From Raffaelea ambrosiae (taxonomy: Eukaryota > Ascomycota > Sordariomycetes > Ophiostomatales > Ophiostomataceae), in contig PCDI01000014.1 of assembly GCA_002778195.1 (NCBI GenBank), forward strand, positions 423,884 to 487,883: 64,000 nucleotides of DNA, written 5' to 3'. This document shows, piece by piece, positions 1 through 13,000 of the stretch. Position 1 is the stretch's first letter. Each line of letters starts with the position of its first letter. Both the position numbers and the translations under genes were made by a program. The notes beneath the pieces were generated by a model. It had not been told where the DNA came from and ran no database searches. It saw only the letters and a list, made by a program, of their open reading frames with translations.

Positions 1-548
1 GATGCGCTTGCGGATCTGCGTCACGTGGTCGCGCCCGTGGAACAGCACCAGCGGCACCAGCACGTTCTGCAGCTGCTTGCACAGCGCCCACAGGCTGTTG
101 AGCGCCAGCACCGCCGGCCAGCGCACGACGCCGGGCAGGTCCTTGGTCACGTAGTGCAGCTCGCGCTGGTACTCGGGGTCGGCCGTCAGCGCGATGATGA
201 GGAACTTGAGGCAGGTCATGAGCTTCTGCACGAGCGAGCCCGAGGCCTGCTGCACGTCGCTGAGACGGGTGTCGCTGCCGTTGCCGCCGGGGCTGATGGT
301 GCCGCTCGTGCTGCTGCTGCTGCTGCTGCCGCTGCTGCTGCTGGCCGTGGCCGCCAGCAAGGCGTGGAAGTCCCGGTCGCTGCGGCCGGCGTCGGCCCGC
401 TCGGCCTCGGCGGCGTAGGCGGCGACGGCCCGCACCAGCAGCGCGCCCAGCACGCAGCGCGCCACGTGCTGCTCGACGGCGGCGGCATCGCGGAGGCCGA
501 AGCGCTCGCCGAGCCAGGTGCGCTCCTCCTCGGTGATGTCCAGGCAGT

Positions 549-579
<31 letters not shown>

Positions 580-3500
580 CCGGATGCGGCGCAGCAGCGC
601 GCGGCGCAGGGCCTGCGGCAGGGTGTCCCACTCGCGCTCGAGGTCGACGTTGAGCAGGGTGTAGTTGAGCAGGGTGCCGTCGACGGCGCGCAGGACGCGG
701 TGGCGCTCGGGGCCGCTGGCCTTGAGGTGCAGCTTGAGGCCGTCGGGCACGGCCAGGTGCGGCGCGTCGGCCTGGCCCTGGCAGCTGACCAGCAGGCCGG
801 CCAGGCCGGCGTCGTGGTGCGACAGGCCCAGCAGGTGCTCGGCGGTGGCCTCGACCAGGGCCTCGGCCACGGCGCGCCACTGCTCCTGCATGTTGAGCAG
901 GGCCTGCTCGCGGAAGACGTCGTCGCCCGACACGACCAGCAGGTGGAGGCGCCCGTCCGGCGTGCGGCGCACAATGTGCTGCACGCGCGCCTCGGCCGCG
1001 TACACGGCCGGCAGGTGGCCCGCGGACACGAGGTCGACGGTGAGGCGGCCGTCCTGCCAGGCGGCGTGGGCGGCGGCCAGGATGTCGTCGGCCTCGGGGA
1101 AGGCGTCCTGGACGGCCGTGGGTAGACGGCCACCACGGCTGCTGCTGCTGCCGCTGCCGGGTGCGAGCAGCTCGAGGACGCGCTGGCCCGGGTGCTGGCT
1201 GGGCTCCAGACGGTACGTCTCCTCCTGGGCGGCGCGGAACATCTTGTGCATGGTGGCCTGCGAGACCGCGGGCTGGGGCGCGGCCTGGCCGAGGGAGTAG
1301 ACGACGTCGGCGGCGGCGGCGGTGCCGCCGTGCTGGTGGTCGCGGTGGCCGGCCGAGCGGCGGAGGACGGAGGCCAGGACGGGCGGCCAGCCCATGTCGG
1401 CGGTGAAGAGCGAGGCGACGCACGAGACCCAGGTGGCGGTGCCGAGGCAGATGACGCCGCTGTAGCCGAACCAGGGCAGGCACAGGCGGGTGGCGAGGCC
1501 GACGGGCAGGCCGGCGAGCACGCCGATGGCCAGGGGCAGGGCGCCGTTGGTGCCGCAGTAGATCTTGTTGTACTGGTACCAGAGCAGGCCGGAGTAGGCG
1601 ACGATGTAGGCGAGGAACATGATGGTGTTGCCCTGGGCGTCGTCAAAGGCCCAGATGAGGGCGGCGAAGATGGCGGTGCCCCAGAGGTGCAGAAAGAAGA
1701 AGCGGGCCAGGGAGCGCCAGTAGAGGCGGCGGCGGGCGGCGCGGCCGGCGGCGCTGACGGCGCGGAGGCTGTCGACCGAGGTCAGCGGCTGGCTGGACTT
1801 TTCGTGGGCGCGGATCCAGAGCGGCTGCGAGACGATGTCGAGGGCGACGGCGCCGACGAGGTAGTAGCACAGGCCGAAGCCGATGCCGAGGCGGAAGCGC
1901 GAGCTGCTGTCGGCGGCGAGGCCGACGAGGCTGCTGCCGGTGAAGATGGCGATCCACTTGTCGAGCAGGGCGACGACAAAGTACAGGAAGCCGGACCAGA
2001 TGTCCTTGCCGGTGGAGCGCCAGTGCAGAAAGGCCGAGTGCAGCTTGAGGCCCTTTTGCATGTTGGTCAGGTTCTCCATGCCGGCCTTGAGCGTCAGGTT
2101 CCACGTGCTCGAGTAGTGCAGCGGCATGCCGGAGCGCTTGTGCTTGCTGTACCACTGCATCAGAAAGGTGGTGGCGGCGTAGCCGGCGGCCAGCTTGCGC
2201 ACCAGCGGGTCGGCGGAGCGCGCCTGGAACCACCAGCGCCGGGCCTCGCGCAGCACCTCCTTGTGCATCTGGGCGCGCGCCAGCGGCATGACGTCGTTGT
2301 CGCGCATCTGGTCGAGGTCGACGGCGGCCGAGGCCTTGCTGCGGCCGCGGTACCAGGCGATGAGCTCGGCGTCGGACGTGAAGGGGATGTGCAGGTACCA
2401 CGTGCTCCAGCGCGCAATCGTCTTGTACGCGCCCGCGGCCAGGCTGAGCACAAAGGCGCTCAGGATCGGCACGTACACGGCCACGTCGTGGCCGCTGGTG
2501 AACATGGTCACGACGGGCGACACGAACAGGATGGGGATGCAGGCGATGATGGTGGTGCGGCCCGACAGGAAGCTCGAGCCGGGCTGCTGGTAGATGGACA
2601 GCGCGTTGAGGATCAGCATGTACACGGAGAGCATGACAAAGTAGAACAGGAAGATCAGCGCGGCCGACGCGTTGCGCGTGCACAGCACCACCACAAAGCC
2701 CAGGACGGCCGTCAGCGAGGTGACGGCGAGCCCGGCGACGAAGCGCGTCAGGATAAAGTAGTTCATGGCGGGGAAGGCGTTGGAGAAGAAGTAGTAGCTG
2801 CCGCCCGAGCAGATCCAGGCGCCAAAGGAGCCGCTCATCAGCAGCGACAGCATCAGCGCCGTCGTGGCCATGGTCTTGTGCTCGGAGCTCATGTAGGTGG
2901 TCAGGTACAGGCCGCGGCCGAGCGTGGTCAGCAGCATGACGTCGACGAGCGCGGGCAGGGCGAAGATGCCGAAGAAGGTGATGCGGTAGTAGAAGGGCAC
3001 GGACGCGGCGCCGTCCTGGGGGTCCAGGTCGACCTGCATGGCAAAGTAGGCCGACGGCAGCTCGGTGAAGCCGGCCGGCCGCAGCGGCGGCTGGTGCGCC
3101 ATGTAGTAGGCGCGGTAGCGGTCCGCGAGGATGCGGCCGACGTGGCGCGGCGTGGTGTCGAAGAAGGAGTCGCAGCGCGAGCCGAGGCCAAAGTTCTCCG
3201 CGAAGCAGCCGGCCTGGTCGGCCGAGTGGTTCGGGTACACGTTGCGGTCGAGCACCTCGAGGTACATCTCGTCGAGGGCCAGCCGCCGGAAGGCCGAGAA
3301 CACGGCCAGCGCCAGCACGTCGGCGGCGGCGTCGATGCGGTGGTGGCGGTCGGGGTGGCGGCCACCACCACCACCACCCCCGCCCTGGCGGCGCGGGTCC
3401 GGCGGCGGCGGCAGGAGCGCCTGCATGGCCGCGCCGAGGGCGGCAAAGACGGCGGTCTCGTTGCGCATCAGCACCGTGTACAGGCGCGCGTCGATCTCGC

Positions 3501-6307
3501 GGAACAGCGCCACGGCCTCGTCGCGGTCGGGCACGGCGCAGCCCTTGTCCTGCAGCCAGGCCAGGCGGGCGTCGACGAGCGCCTCGGGCGACACCGCGCC
3601 GCTGAGGTAGCCCGTGGAGCAGACGGCGCGCAGCTGCAGCAGCGTGGGCACCTCGACGAGCTGGTACGCGAGGGCGGCGCGCGTCGGCGCCAGCAGGGGC
3701 GCGTGGTGGTGGAGGTGGGGGTGGTGGTCGCGCACCGCCTCGAGCCGGCGCAGGAACAGGATGGCCTCGGTGGGCGACAGCTGCTCGACGTCCTGGACGA
3801 GGCGGCGGGCCAGCGGCCACTGCGCGTGCAGGGCGCCGGCGCGCTGGGCCATGACGTGCTCGACGCGGAAGCACTCGGCGCGCGTCAGCTGGCGGCTGGA
3901 CAGAAAGGTGTGCAGCAGGGTGCCGGCGCGGTCCTTGGCCTTGTTGGACAGGTAGACGACCAGACACGCAGAGGCCGGCTCGACGTCGTACAGGCCAAAG
4001 TACTGCGTGCCCGTCTCGGGCGCCTGGAAGCCCGAGTGCAGGCCCGAGAACACCTTGAGGCGGGTGCCGCGCGTCTCGTCCGGCAGGGCGAGCATGTCCA
4101 GCAGCTCCAGCACGGCCTCGGCGGCGGCCGCGCTCAGCTCCTTGCTGCCGCCGCCGGTGGCGGCCGGGCGCAGGTGCTCAATCTGCGCGCGCGCCTTGCG
4201 CAGCTCGTCCGCCTTGACCACGGCCAGCAGGTTGAGGTCCTGCAGGTTCTGCTGCGCCTGGCGGAGGGCCGAGAACTCGGCAAAGCTGGCCTCGTGGCCC
4301 AGCTGGAAGCAGCCCAGCCCGGTGTAGTCGACGCCCCTGCTGGAGATGGAAAAGGGGTCGGCCGCCGCGGCGTGGCTGGACGGCCGTGCGCCCCGCGCGC
4401 TCTTGTCCGAGTACACCGACAGCTGGCTGGCCGAGGGCGACGGCGTCAGCGACTGGCCATAGACGGTCAGGGCGCCGCTGGACGACGGCGTCGGGGACCC
4501 GCTCGAGGACGCGCCGGCGAGGTGGCTGCTGTTGCGCGGCCGGGGTGCCGGCGGCGGACGAAGCCGCAGACGGGCGCCGATGTTGGGCACGAACGAGGAG
4601 AGGGCGTCGTAGACCTCGGCATGGTCGGTGGGCGTGGTGGAGATCTAACCAATTAGCATGGAGTCCACATAGTTTGGGCCCAACCAGACTGCTGGGAGGG
4701 GGTGGTCCAGCGTCGCCCGAGACACGGAAGTGGAAGAAGGACGGCTACACGGGAAACCTCGGAGGCGAGAGACACGGGCAGATCTCCGCAAGGGAGAGCA
4801 AGAGGGGGAAAAAAACGAGCAGGCTCAAGAAACGGGAAAGTGCATGTTCCCCATCCACCCTGGACAAGATCAGAGCCCCCCCCGCCTGGAACGAAGCAAG
4901 GGAGGACGATGGAGAAACGCTGGAATGTAGACGAAACGGGGAAAACAAGCAGCCAAGCGAGCCGAAACATGGCGTCACGAGGGGGGGGGGAGTCTGAGCT
5001 CACCTGCTCATTGGCCCGCCAAATGTCGTGGGCCTTCATGTTCTTGTCGTTCTTGAGCCAGATCAGCGCGCCCAGCGGCTTGGCCGGCACCGACTCGAGC
5101 GGCGCGGCGTCGGCGTCGACGAGCGCGCGCCGGTGGCCGATCCAGCAGACGGCGGAGAAAAAGGTGCACCAGTTGAAGGTGCGGGTGGCCACGGCGTACT
5201 GCAGCGGCTGGTCGTCGTCGACCGTCTCCCACATGACCAGCCCCGGGTTGTGGTTGGCCGGCCGCTGGCGCGCCATGGCGCGCATGACCTGGCGCATGGG
5301 GTCCATCTGGAAGTAGTTCTGGCGGTCGCCGTCCGGGCGGATGGTGCCGTTGCGGTAGACGACGCCGCCGAAGAGGGCCATGCAGATCTGCTGGGCGTCG
5401 GCGGCCGGCAGGTACGCCGGGTACGACAGCTCGAGCCAGACGGCCAGGCCGAGGTCGCCCAGGTAGCGCGCCACCTCGTTGACCACGGCCGGGGGGAGCA
5501 GCGGGTGGAAGCCGGCCAGCAGGATGCCCGTAAACGACGACGTGTCGAACGTGGCGTTGGCCACCACGTAGCGGTCGAGCGCGGCCACGAGCGCCTGCAG
5601 GCCGGCCATGGTGGTGGTGGCGGCGGCGGCGTCGCTGCCCGTGTCCTGCGCCGCGTCGGCGCCCAGGAGGAGCGTCGGCACGTCGAGGCGGGCCAGGACG
5701 TGCCGCGCCACCGGCGGCGGGCCGCCGGTCAGGGCATCCAGCACGCCGTCCTGGGCCGGGTCGAGCACGAGCACGTCCCCGTGCGCGAGGATGCGGCGCT
5801 GGGCCGGCGTGGGCGGGTGGGCAAAGGCGCCGAGGTAGGCGTTGAACGACCGCAGCTCCCCGCCCGCGCCATCCCCGCCCGGGGGCTTCTTCTCCGAGGC
5901 GACGGCACCCGTGCGCCGCTTGCTGGACTGGCGCAGGCTCTTGAGGTAGCGCGCGACCGGTCGCGGGATGGTCGGACGAACACGTTTGGACTGGCATGGC
6001 ATGTCAGACGGGGCGGGAACACAGGAAAGACGGGCGGGAACACAGGAAAGACGGGCCAAGGCACAGAGGTGCTCACCTGGTGGTAGCGTATGAGGCACAA
6101 GACGGCCGAGTAGAGACAGTAGGCGCCGGCAAAGACCACGCTGGCCAGAAGGATCGCGGCCATGACCTGGCGGGATGTTAGCAGACGACGATGCCGAGGC
6201 ACGCTGACCAAGACGGGCGATCCAACGTCGCGACGTACCTGTCCCCATACTGTCGATGTCATGACATGCCAGCCGACGGCCGACAAGCCCAAATAGGAGG
6301 CCCCCAT
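1..6307 (-). CDS. Giant multi-pass membrane protein, candidate GAG synthase (Gtb3/Gt4c-like), C-terminus beyond window
   Basis: Four exons read cleanly on the minus strand: 6307-6239, 6166-6077, 5990-5004 and 4644-1. The introns are 72, 86 and 359 nt with GT/AG ends, and the last exon stays open for 1548 codons to the window edge, giving 1930 residues without a stop. Residues 24-53 are a membrane segment. Residues of about 90-380 form a soluble, possibly barrel-like domain (WETVDDD and YFQMDPMRQ blocks). Ser/Pro-rich linkers follow. Dense hydrophobic segments lie at about 937-1117 and 1277-1467, then a long polar region with a ten-Gly tract. No GT signature is visible in the part present. The identity with the large GT4 membrane protein of Aspergillus GAG clusters is inferred from size, topology and the neighbouring Sph3 and Uge3 genes. 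The long ORFs on the opposite strand and in other frames are GC-driven shadows. Confidence 0.6.
6011..6052. repeat. Two perfect 21-bp tandem copies inside intron 2 of the giant membrane protein gene
   Basis: The unit begins gggcgggaacacagg and is present at 6011-6031 and 6032-6052. It lies wholly inside the intron between 5991 and 6076, so it does not change the protein. Confidence 0.85.
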
Positions 6308-8661
6308 CTTTGCTTCAGCCTTGGTACTGCGTCACCGTACCATGGGGAAAAAAGAAAGATGAACGAGTGACGGGGCAAACACGAAAGGACAACGATGAAG
6401 ACAAAGAAACAAAGACAAGATAAGGAACGAACAAAAAAAAAAAAGATTCCAAACGAAGGAGGTTCGGGAGATATTAAGATATTAAGAAATCAAACGAGCG
6501 GCTATAGGAAAGAGCAAACCTTCCCAAGTTTAAAGTTATGGGGGAAGGGGGGGCGGCCGCAAAGAAAGAAAAATTAAAAAAAAAAAAAAAAGGGACAAGG
6601 CAGACAAGTTGAAGAACGGTCGAAAGGTCCCAGGTCCACGATCGAAAGGTCCCCAATTTTCCCACAGCAGAGGCCGACTACTTCGCCTATCATGTCTGTC
6701 TTATATAACGAGCGTGCTATTCGAGGCGCATGGGGTGGAAGCTTGTCCAGGAGAAACTTGTCTTGTACTATGTATCGGTGTGTTGTCACCTCGGCTGGCC
6801 CCTGTGCAGTACCTTTTCCGAGGGGGTGGCCTATGTTGCTGTCTCATTTGGGCAGACAACACGGTGTCGCCCCGAGCTGGGATGGGTTGCAATTTGGCAC
6901 GCCGGGCGTTTAGTGCCAGCCGGCCGTCAACGTTGGGGAGGGGCGGTGGAGATGTCTCATGGCTTCTATCGTCTCTAGGCTGGAAGTATTGGACAGGCTA
7001 GGCGCTCGTAAAAGGGAAGGGCCTTTGGGGCCATGCATAGTGTGCAAGAGTAGTGCATCGCTGCGGGCAGCAACTTACTATGTAGCGTACAAGTGCCGCT
7101 GGCCAAATGGTGCCAAATGGTGCCAATTGGAGCCAGTTGGAGCAGATTGGGTCGTCTGGGGACAAATGAACGCCCTTCCGACAGTCAGACATACCCGTAC
7201 TTTGAGCGAGTTCCTTGGCACGAAAAGACGTGGGGATGACCCGGATGACACAGCCAGCAGTCCGGGCGTGAGAAACAGACACCGAAGAACACAGGAGGCC
7301 AGAAAAACAATCAAACACACGGCAGAACGAAAATCATTCTTCTGATAAGCCAGCCCAATTCAGACCCCCCCCCCAACCAATACAAGACGCACGCAGCGGC
7401 TGAGACGCCACATGGTCCGAACTTGGGAAGCGGCACTATTCGGAGAAGATTAAAAACACAAGAGGAAAAAAAAAAAAAAAAGATACAGCGTTGACGGCCA
7501 AGAAACGAGAGAAAATCTCAGCAAACACTGGACAGCCCACCCACAAGGCCAAGCGCAAAGAGAACATCCATGGCCCTGGCCCCCAAAATAGCAGCCCCTA
7601 GGGGGAGCCAGGTACATGCATCGATAGCTTCGACCCGGACGGTGGCTAGCGTCCCAGCCGGCGAAACGCCTTACTGCAACCCATTGAGACAGGGGACCCC
7701 CCCCCCCCCTGGACCGGTATGAGAAGCTCGGGCTTTACGAGTCGTTGACTAGCTAGTACGACGACGCTAGTACCCACGTTACAGTGAGATAGCGCTAGGA
7801 GAGCGCTAGCTCGGAAGGGGGGCCTTGCGTGGAAAACAGATGAGAAAAAGATCAAACCAAAAAAAAAAATAGGAAAATAGGAAAATATCGTATTAGTCCC
7901 AATGCGTACCATGTACTCGGTCGTACACTACACCCCCCCCCTTCTGCGGCTGGACGCACGACTCTCGCACAACATCCCATAGCATGACACTCTTGCCTGA
8001 CCGTGCGTGTGTCGGGTTGTCCATGCAAGTCGAGGCGCGTCTGGGCCAAAACGAGGAGTACGAGTGAGAAAAGACGGAGACGGCGGGAAACGACAGCCAG
8101 TGCCTCCTCTGCCTTCTGTTCTCAGCGTAGTGCCTGCCCAGCCCTTCGTCAGAGAACTCGTACTAGGCGAAGTGGACGCGGCCGCAAGACGGGCGAGAGC
8201 GAGAGAAAGGGCGATTAAAAAAAAGACCTTTTCACAAACACGCACCGGCTCGCTTCCCTCGCTCCTCTTTCCTTCCGTTCTTCCATTTGGCCAGGTTCGA
8301 TTGTCCTGTTAGTCGTTGGGGAGCCTTTCCCTGCTTGCCTATCCTCGAGACACGTCCAGAGTGTTGCTTCCTCCTCCTTCCTGCTCTGTCTTACCCGTCC
8401 TTCCCAGTCCTTCCCCGTCCTTCACGGTCCTTCCCAGTCCCTTCTCCTGCCTCTCCCTCTCGTCTACTCCCCCCCTTCCCTGCCTGCCCCATCCTCTCCC
8501 GACCCGGCTCCCTGTGGTGCCTGCCCCATCTCGCCCATTGTTCGCCTCTGCCCCGTCGTGTCCCTACCCGTCCGCCCTCCCTGTCCGCCCCAACACCCCC
8601 CGAGCACATCCTCTACACGCTGATCCCCTGGGGCCTCCTGCCCCCCCCCGCCCACGCCACA
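6308..8661. other. Divergent intergenic region between the membrane-protein gene and the Sph3-type gene
   Basis: No convincing coding sequence is seen. The stretch holds A-tracts (near 6432, 6577, 7470 and 7858), C-tracts (7701 and 7932) and a strongly pyrimidine-rich 300 bp just before the Sph3 start (8340-8640), typical of fungal 5' leaders. Two copies of TACTATGTA occur at 6766-6774 and 7076-7084. This would be the shared promoter region of the two divergent genes. Confidence 0.6.
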
Positions 8662-10066
8662 ATGCATATGGAAAAGCACCTGCCGCAACCCTGGCGGCGC
8701 TCCAAGCTGCTGTGGGTGGTGCTGGCCGTGCTGGCCATCGTGCTCATCATCGTGATCGTCGTGCCCTGTGCCGTGCTCATTCCCAAGAAGAAGCACCACA
8801 TCTACAGCGCCTCGGTGATTCTGCCGCTGTACATCTATCCCAGCAACGACTCGTCCTGGAGTCCTCTATTTGATGCGTAAGTCGAATTTTGGAGTGAGAC
8901 TTCCAAGGGGGGTCCCGGAAGCGCCAACTCCCAACATCCAACTGTCTCCCCAACTGTCCCCAATTGATTGCTCTCCCTTGGACTTACTCAACCTTTTTTT
9001 TTTTTTTTCCCAATTGTCCACTTACACAACTTACACCAACGCCCACCGCCTGCTAACTTTCTACCTACCTACCTAACCCCCCCCCCTTGCCCCAGCGCAA
9101 AACTTCATCCGCAGCTCAACTTCACCGTCGTGGTCAATCCCAGCAGCGGACCCGGCGACAATGCCCTGCCCAGCGCCGACTACCGGGCCGCGGTCGAGCA
9201 GCTCAACGGCTACGCCAATGTGCGCACCGTCGGCTACGTGCGCACGGGCTATGCGACGCGCAACCTGACCGACGTGCTCGACGAGGTCGACACGTATGCC
9301 GGCTGGGCCGCGAACTCGTCGGCGCTGGCCATGCACGGCATCTTCTTTGACGAGGCGCCGCACCAGTACACCCAGGACGCCGTCGACTTTATGGTGGCCG
9401 CCGACGAGGCGGCCAAGAACGCGACAGGTCTGCGCGGTGACAAGACGGTGTGTTTGTTCTGTTTTCTTTTTTTTTCTTTTTTTTTTCGCCCAGTGTTCCC
9501 GTCTTTTCCTTCATCTATTCGTAATTTTCTTTTTTTGTCTACATGTCTTGTGTTGTATGTCGTGTATGCGTTTTTTTTTTTTTTTTTTCCTCTTTGCTCA
9601 TCTTTCGGTGTCGTTGGTTGATCGAATTCTTTTTCGCCATTCTTTTTTACCCCAAATCTCGTGTCTTATCACCTTGGCTGCACCTCGCACCAACTAACAA
9701 GAACAACAACAACAACAACAGATCATCCACAACCCCGGCACCATCCCGGACACCGAGTTCAGCGCCACGTTCCCCGACATCACTGTCATCTTTGAACACA
9801 ACTACACCTCCTGGCAGTCGACCCAGGAAGACGCCGTCAAGGCCGTCACCAAGTCCAACCGCACCGCCTACAGCGTCATGGTCAACTCGGTGCCCTCCAT
9901 GAGCAACAGCACTCTCAGCGACCTCGTGCAGAGCCTGTCGTCCGCCGCCGAGTATCTGTTCGTCACCGACCGCGACGCCAACTACTACGAGTCCTTTGGC
10001 GACGACTGGGACGAGTTTGTCGCCGAGATGGCTACCAACACGGACAAGACACAGAAGTCGAGCTAA
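8662..10066 (+). CDS. sph3: Membrane-anchored spherulin-4-type glycoside hydrolase (Sph3-like, GH135)
   Basis: Exons 8662-8876, 9096-9447 and 9722-10066 give 303 residues. The introns are 219 and 274 nt with GTAAGT and GTGTGT donors, and a CTAAC branch site precedes the second acceptor. Residues 16-40 form one hydrophobic helix after a short basic N-terminus, so the protein should be a type II membrane protein with an exposed catalytic domain. The family hallmark LPLYIYP is at 54-60 and VVVNPSSGPGD at 83-93. The adjacent acidic pair in GIFFDEAP (D157, E158) and E214 in VIFEHNY match the catalytic acids known for Aspergillus Sph3, an N-acetylgalactosaminidase that cleaves GAG and is needed for its synthesis. 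Several N-x-S/T sites fit a surface location. The start is the first ATG before the membrane helix. Confidence 0.85.
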
Positions 10067-13000
10067 TGCCGGCAAACAACGTGATCCACGTGATCTGCTT
10101 CGTGCCCAACGTCAGCTGCAGGATGCTGCTGTTAGCTGCAGGGCGGTGACGGCATCCATCTGAAAACGCTGCAAAAAATGAACACGAGGTCAGAAGAGAT
10201 GGACAGGCTAGCGAAGACGTTGGCGGCATGCAGAAAGGAAGACCAAACACAAAAGCCGGCTAGCTGCATACCGTGAGCCAAGGACAAACCCCCAAAAAGA
10301 AAAAAAAAGAAAAAAAAAACGTGAGCAGAGCGAGAAGGCCAGTCTCTTTGCCTCCTTGCCTGGGGGACAGAAAGAAGGCATGCATACCAATCTGCGTGGC
10401 AGGCTATTAAAGAGGGGACGAAAGAAGGCGGAGTGGAGGAAGCGTGCAGCAAGTTGTGGTGGACCACTAATATTGGCGGACTAACACGGACCCTGCGGGC
10501 CAACCCAATTAAAAAAAAAAAAAAAGGAGGACAAGGCTAACAACTAACGGGTGGCCGTTTTGGGGGCTTTTCTATGGGTGGCCCTTTTTTACTCTTTTTT
10601 TTCTGCCTTTTGGGTCTTTTAGGGGGGCGGCCTTTTTTTTTCACAGGGCCGATTTCGGGTGGTTTTGTTTTGGGTTTCTGTCTTTTTAGGGCCCTTGGAT
10701 ACTGTCCTTTTTTTGGCGGGTGCACCACGATTTCACCATCGCTAATACGAGATGCACCGGCCGTGTCTGCATCTCTTGATGGGTCTCGTCCACCCCCCGT
10801 CCAGGGCCCCAGCAAGGTGCGCGTATGGACAAGAGGCGGCAGGCAAGGCGGCAGGGTTTGGGGCCTTTTTAGACTCTTGTGTTCTTCTAGTTGTGTTTTG
10901 TTTTAGCCGTGTGTTTAGTTGTGCTGTTTCTCGCGATCCATGTTCTTTTGCCTCGTTTGCCTCGTTTGCCTACTTTGCCTTATTTTAGGCTTCTTCGTGC
11001 GTTGTTCTTCCGCCGTGTCTCTTTGGTTTCTTTTTTTTGTTTGTTTGCTTTTTTTGCAACCCCGTCTCTTCGTTCTCTCCTTCCAAAGGCCCTCTCTTTT
11101 CGTCTTCTAGTTCCTTCTAGACTTGTTCTACTTTTCCCAACGGTGGTTTCTTGGAAGTGCTGGGGGGTTTTTTTTTTCTTTTTCTTTGCTTTTGTTCTTC
11201 TATTTGTTTCTTACTTTTTTTTCTTTTTCTTTGCTTTTGTTCTTCTATTTGCTTCTTACTTTTTTTTTTGCTCTTGGCAGCTTCCTGGGTGCGCCACCAT
11301 TATGGCGTTCTTTCTCGTTCATCGCGCCCAGCCTCCTAATTTGTACGAGACTTACACGCAATTTCTCCTTCTCTCCTCCGCCGGTGGTACACGTTGCACA
11401 AAAAAAAATCCAAGTCTCACACAGTCTGCACGTCAGACAATAGTAGTCTCTGTTCCTGTAGTAAATCACTGATACTAGTTAGTAATTCTACTATGTATTT
11501 GTTCTTGGCGTGCTGCTCCGTACCGTTGCATTCCGACAAGAGCTGAACAGCAAACGTGCGCAGAATTTTGCGCCAAAATGGGCCAATGCAGTATGACATG
11601 GGCGCTCTTACCTGCACGTCAAAGCTGTCTGGACTGGGGCTTCTAGGCACAATTCGGAAAAAGACTTGGCGTTTTCAGTTTTTTTTTCGTCTTACACAAC
11701 CTGCTCAACGCCTCACAAGCCTCGACTGTTGTCAGCTCGTGGTCGAGCCGCCGTCAGCCACCGTGCATGCCGCGGCCGGAGCCCGCGGCAACCCAGGCAG
11801 GAGAAACGTGCAGAAACGAACTCGTCGGCGTGCGAATGGCGAGACGGGTGGCGAGCCCGATGCGGAAGATTCCACTCGGCTGAAGCCTCCATCGTCTGAT
11901 GTTTGTCGGCGAACTTGTCCATGGTGCATGGGACAATGTGGATCGCGTTTGGGGGAGGGGATCAGATTCAGCAATGTCCGCCCGTTTCAGCGATTCGCAC
12001 CAGACAACAAAGCAGGCTGTCGGAATCATTGCGCTAAGCCGTGCGCAGCAGTGCCGTCATAGTGTTCTGTCATGGGCGCTGTTCCGAACAGCTGCGCGCC
12101 AAGACGGCAGCTTCGGCGCCACCGGACACGATGCAATAGTTAGTTACATAGTAGTACGACCGCTGGGCAGCTGTTCTCAGTGAGTCAGTAGGCTCGCACA
12201 GCTGCTCTTCGGACCCGTAGTGGGTGGTGGTCTCGTCTCGTTGGTGTTGCGTCTTGGCAGGCCCGGGTGGCTTGGGCTGCCTGCTTCCGATCGGCACTCG
12301 CTGGCCCCCAACCGCAAGCCTCGTGCCTGGAGCGTAGCCTAACCTGGCTGGCTCTCACGCGGAATCCACTGAAAAGGCTGACATCCATTTGCCGGCGTCT
12401 ATTCGCTCTCATTTACTGGCCCAATAGTTCTCTCTTTAGTGGCCCTGTACTGAGCCAAATGCGTGCTCGCTACTTTGTTGACTTATTTGCGCTGGTAGTG
12501 TGCTTGGCCTATGCCCATCTACATTGTACGATGCATGATTGCCTGCGCTCGTCAGTCGCCTTTTCTTTTTTTATTTGGGGGGGGGGTTTACTAGCAGCAC
12601 GTTCTGTAACAACCGGACTGGCTGAAGGCAGACGCCGGGGCCTTCTTAAGATCCAATAGTGTCGCTGTTTGACAATTTCCCATGGGACAGAATTTTTGCG
12701 AGTTGGAGGGGCTGGAAAGGGAATAACGCTCCCAAGAATTCTCCTAGCTGCTTTCTAAAAGTCCCTACTAGTTAGCCACCACCAGTCAGTCCTTTTTTCC
12801 TCTGTTTGGCGCAGACACACCTCAGCTGAGCTCGCACGCGCGAGTGGAGATCCTTCTGATGAGTGTTCTTACTACATAGTATGCTGTCCTGTCTAGACAT
12901 ACGATACATGGCCACCCAAGTTTGCTCCATCCCAAGCCACAGCGAGAAAAAGAGAAATAAAAAAGAGAAAAAAAAGAAGAGCCGCCCGCGCAGTGGGCCC

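Noticed and set aside
1643..3967. 774-codon open frame on the minus strand
   Set aside because: It is in a shifted frame of the same exon and gives Arg/Pro-rich nonsense, whereas the spliced frame yields clear membrane helices and runs unbroken to the window edge.
1192..4656. 1154-codon open frame on the plus strand
   Set aside because: It is antisense to the 1548-codon exon of the membrane protein, has Gln/Gly/Arg/His-rich composition without domains, and arises from high third-position GC of the true gene.
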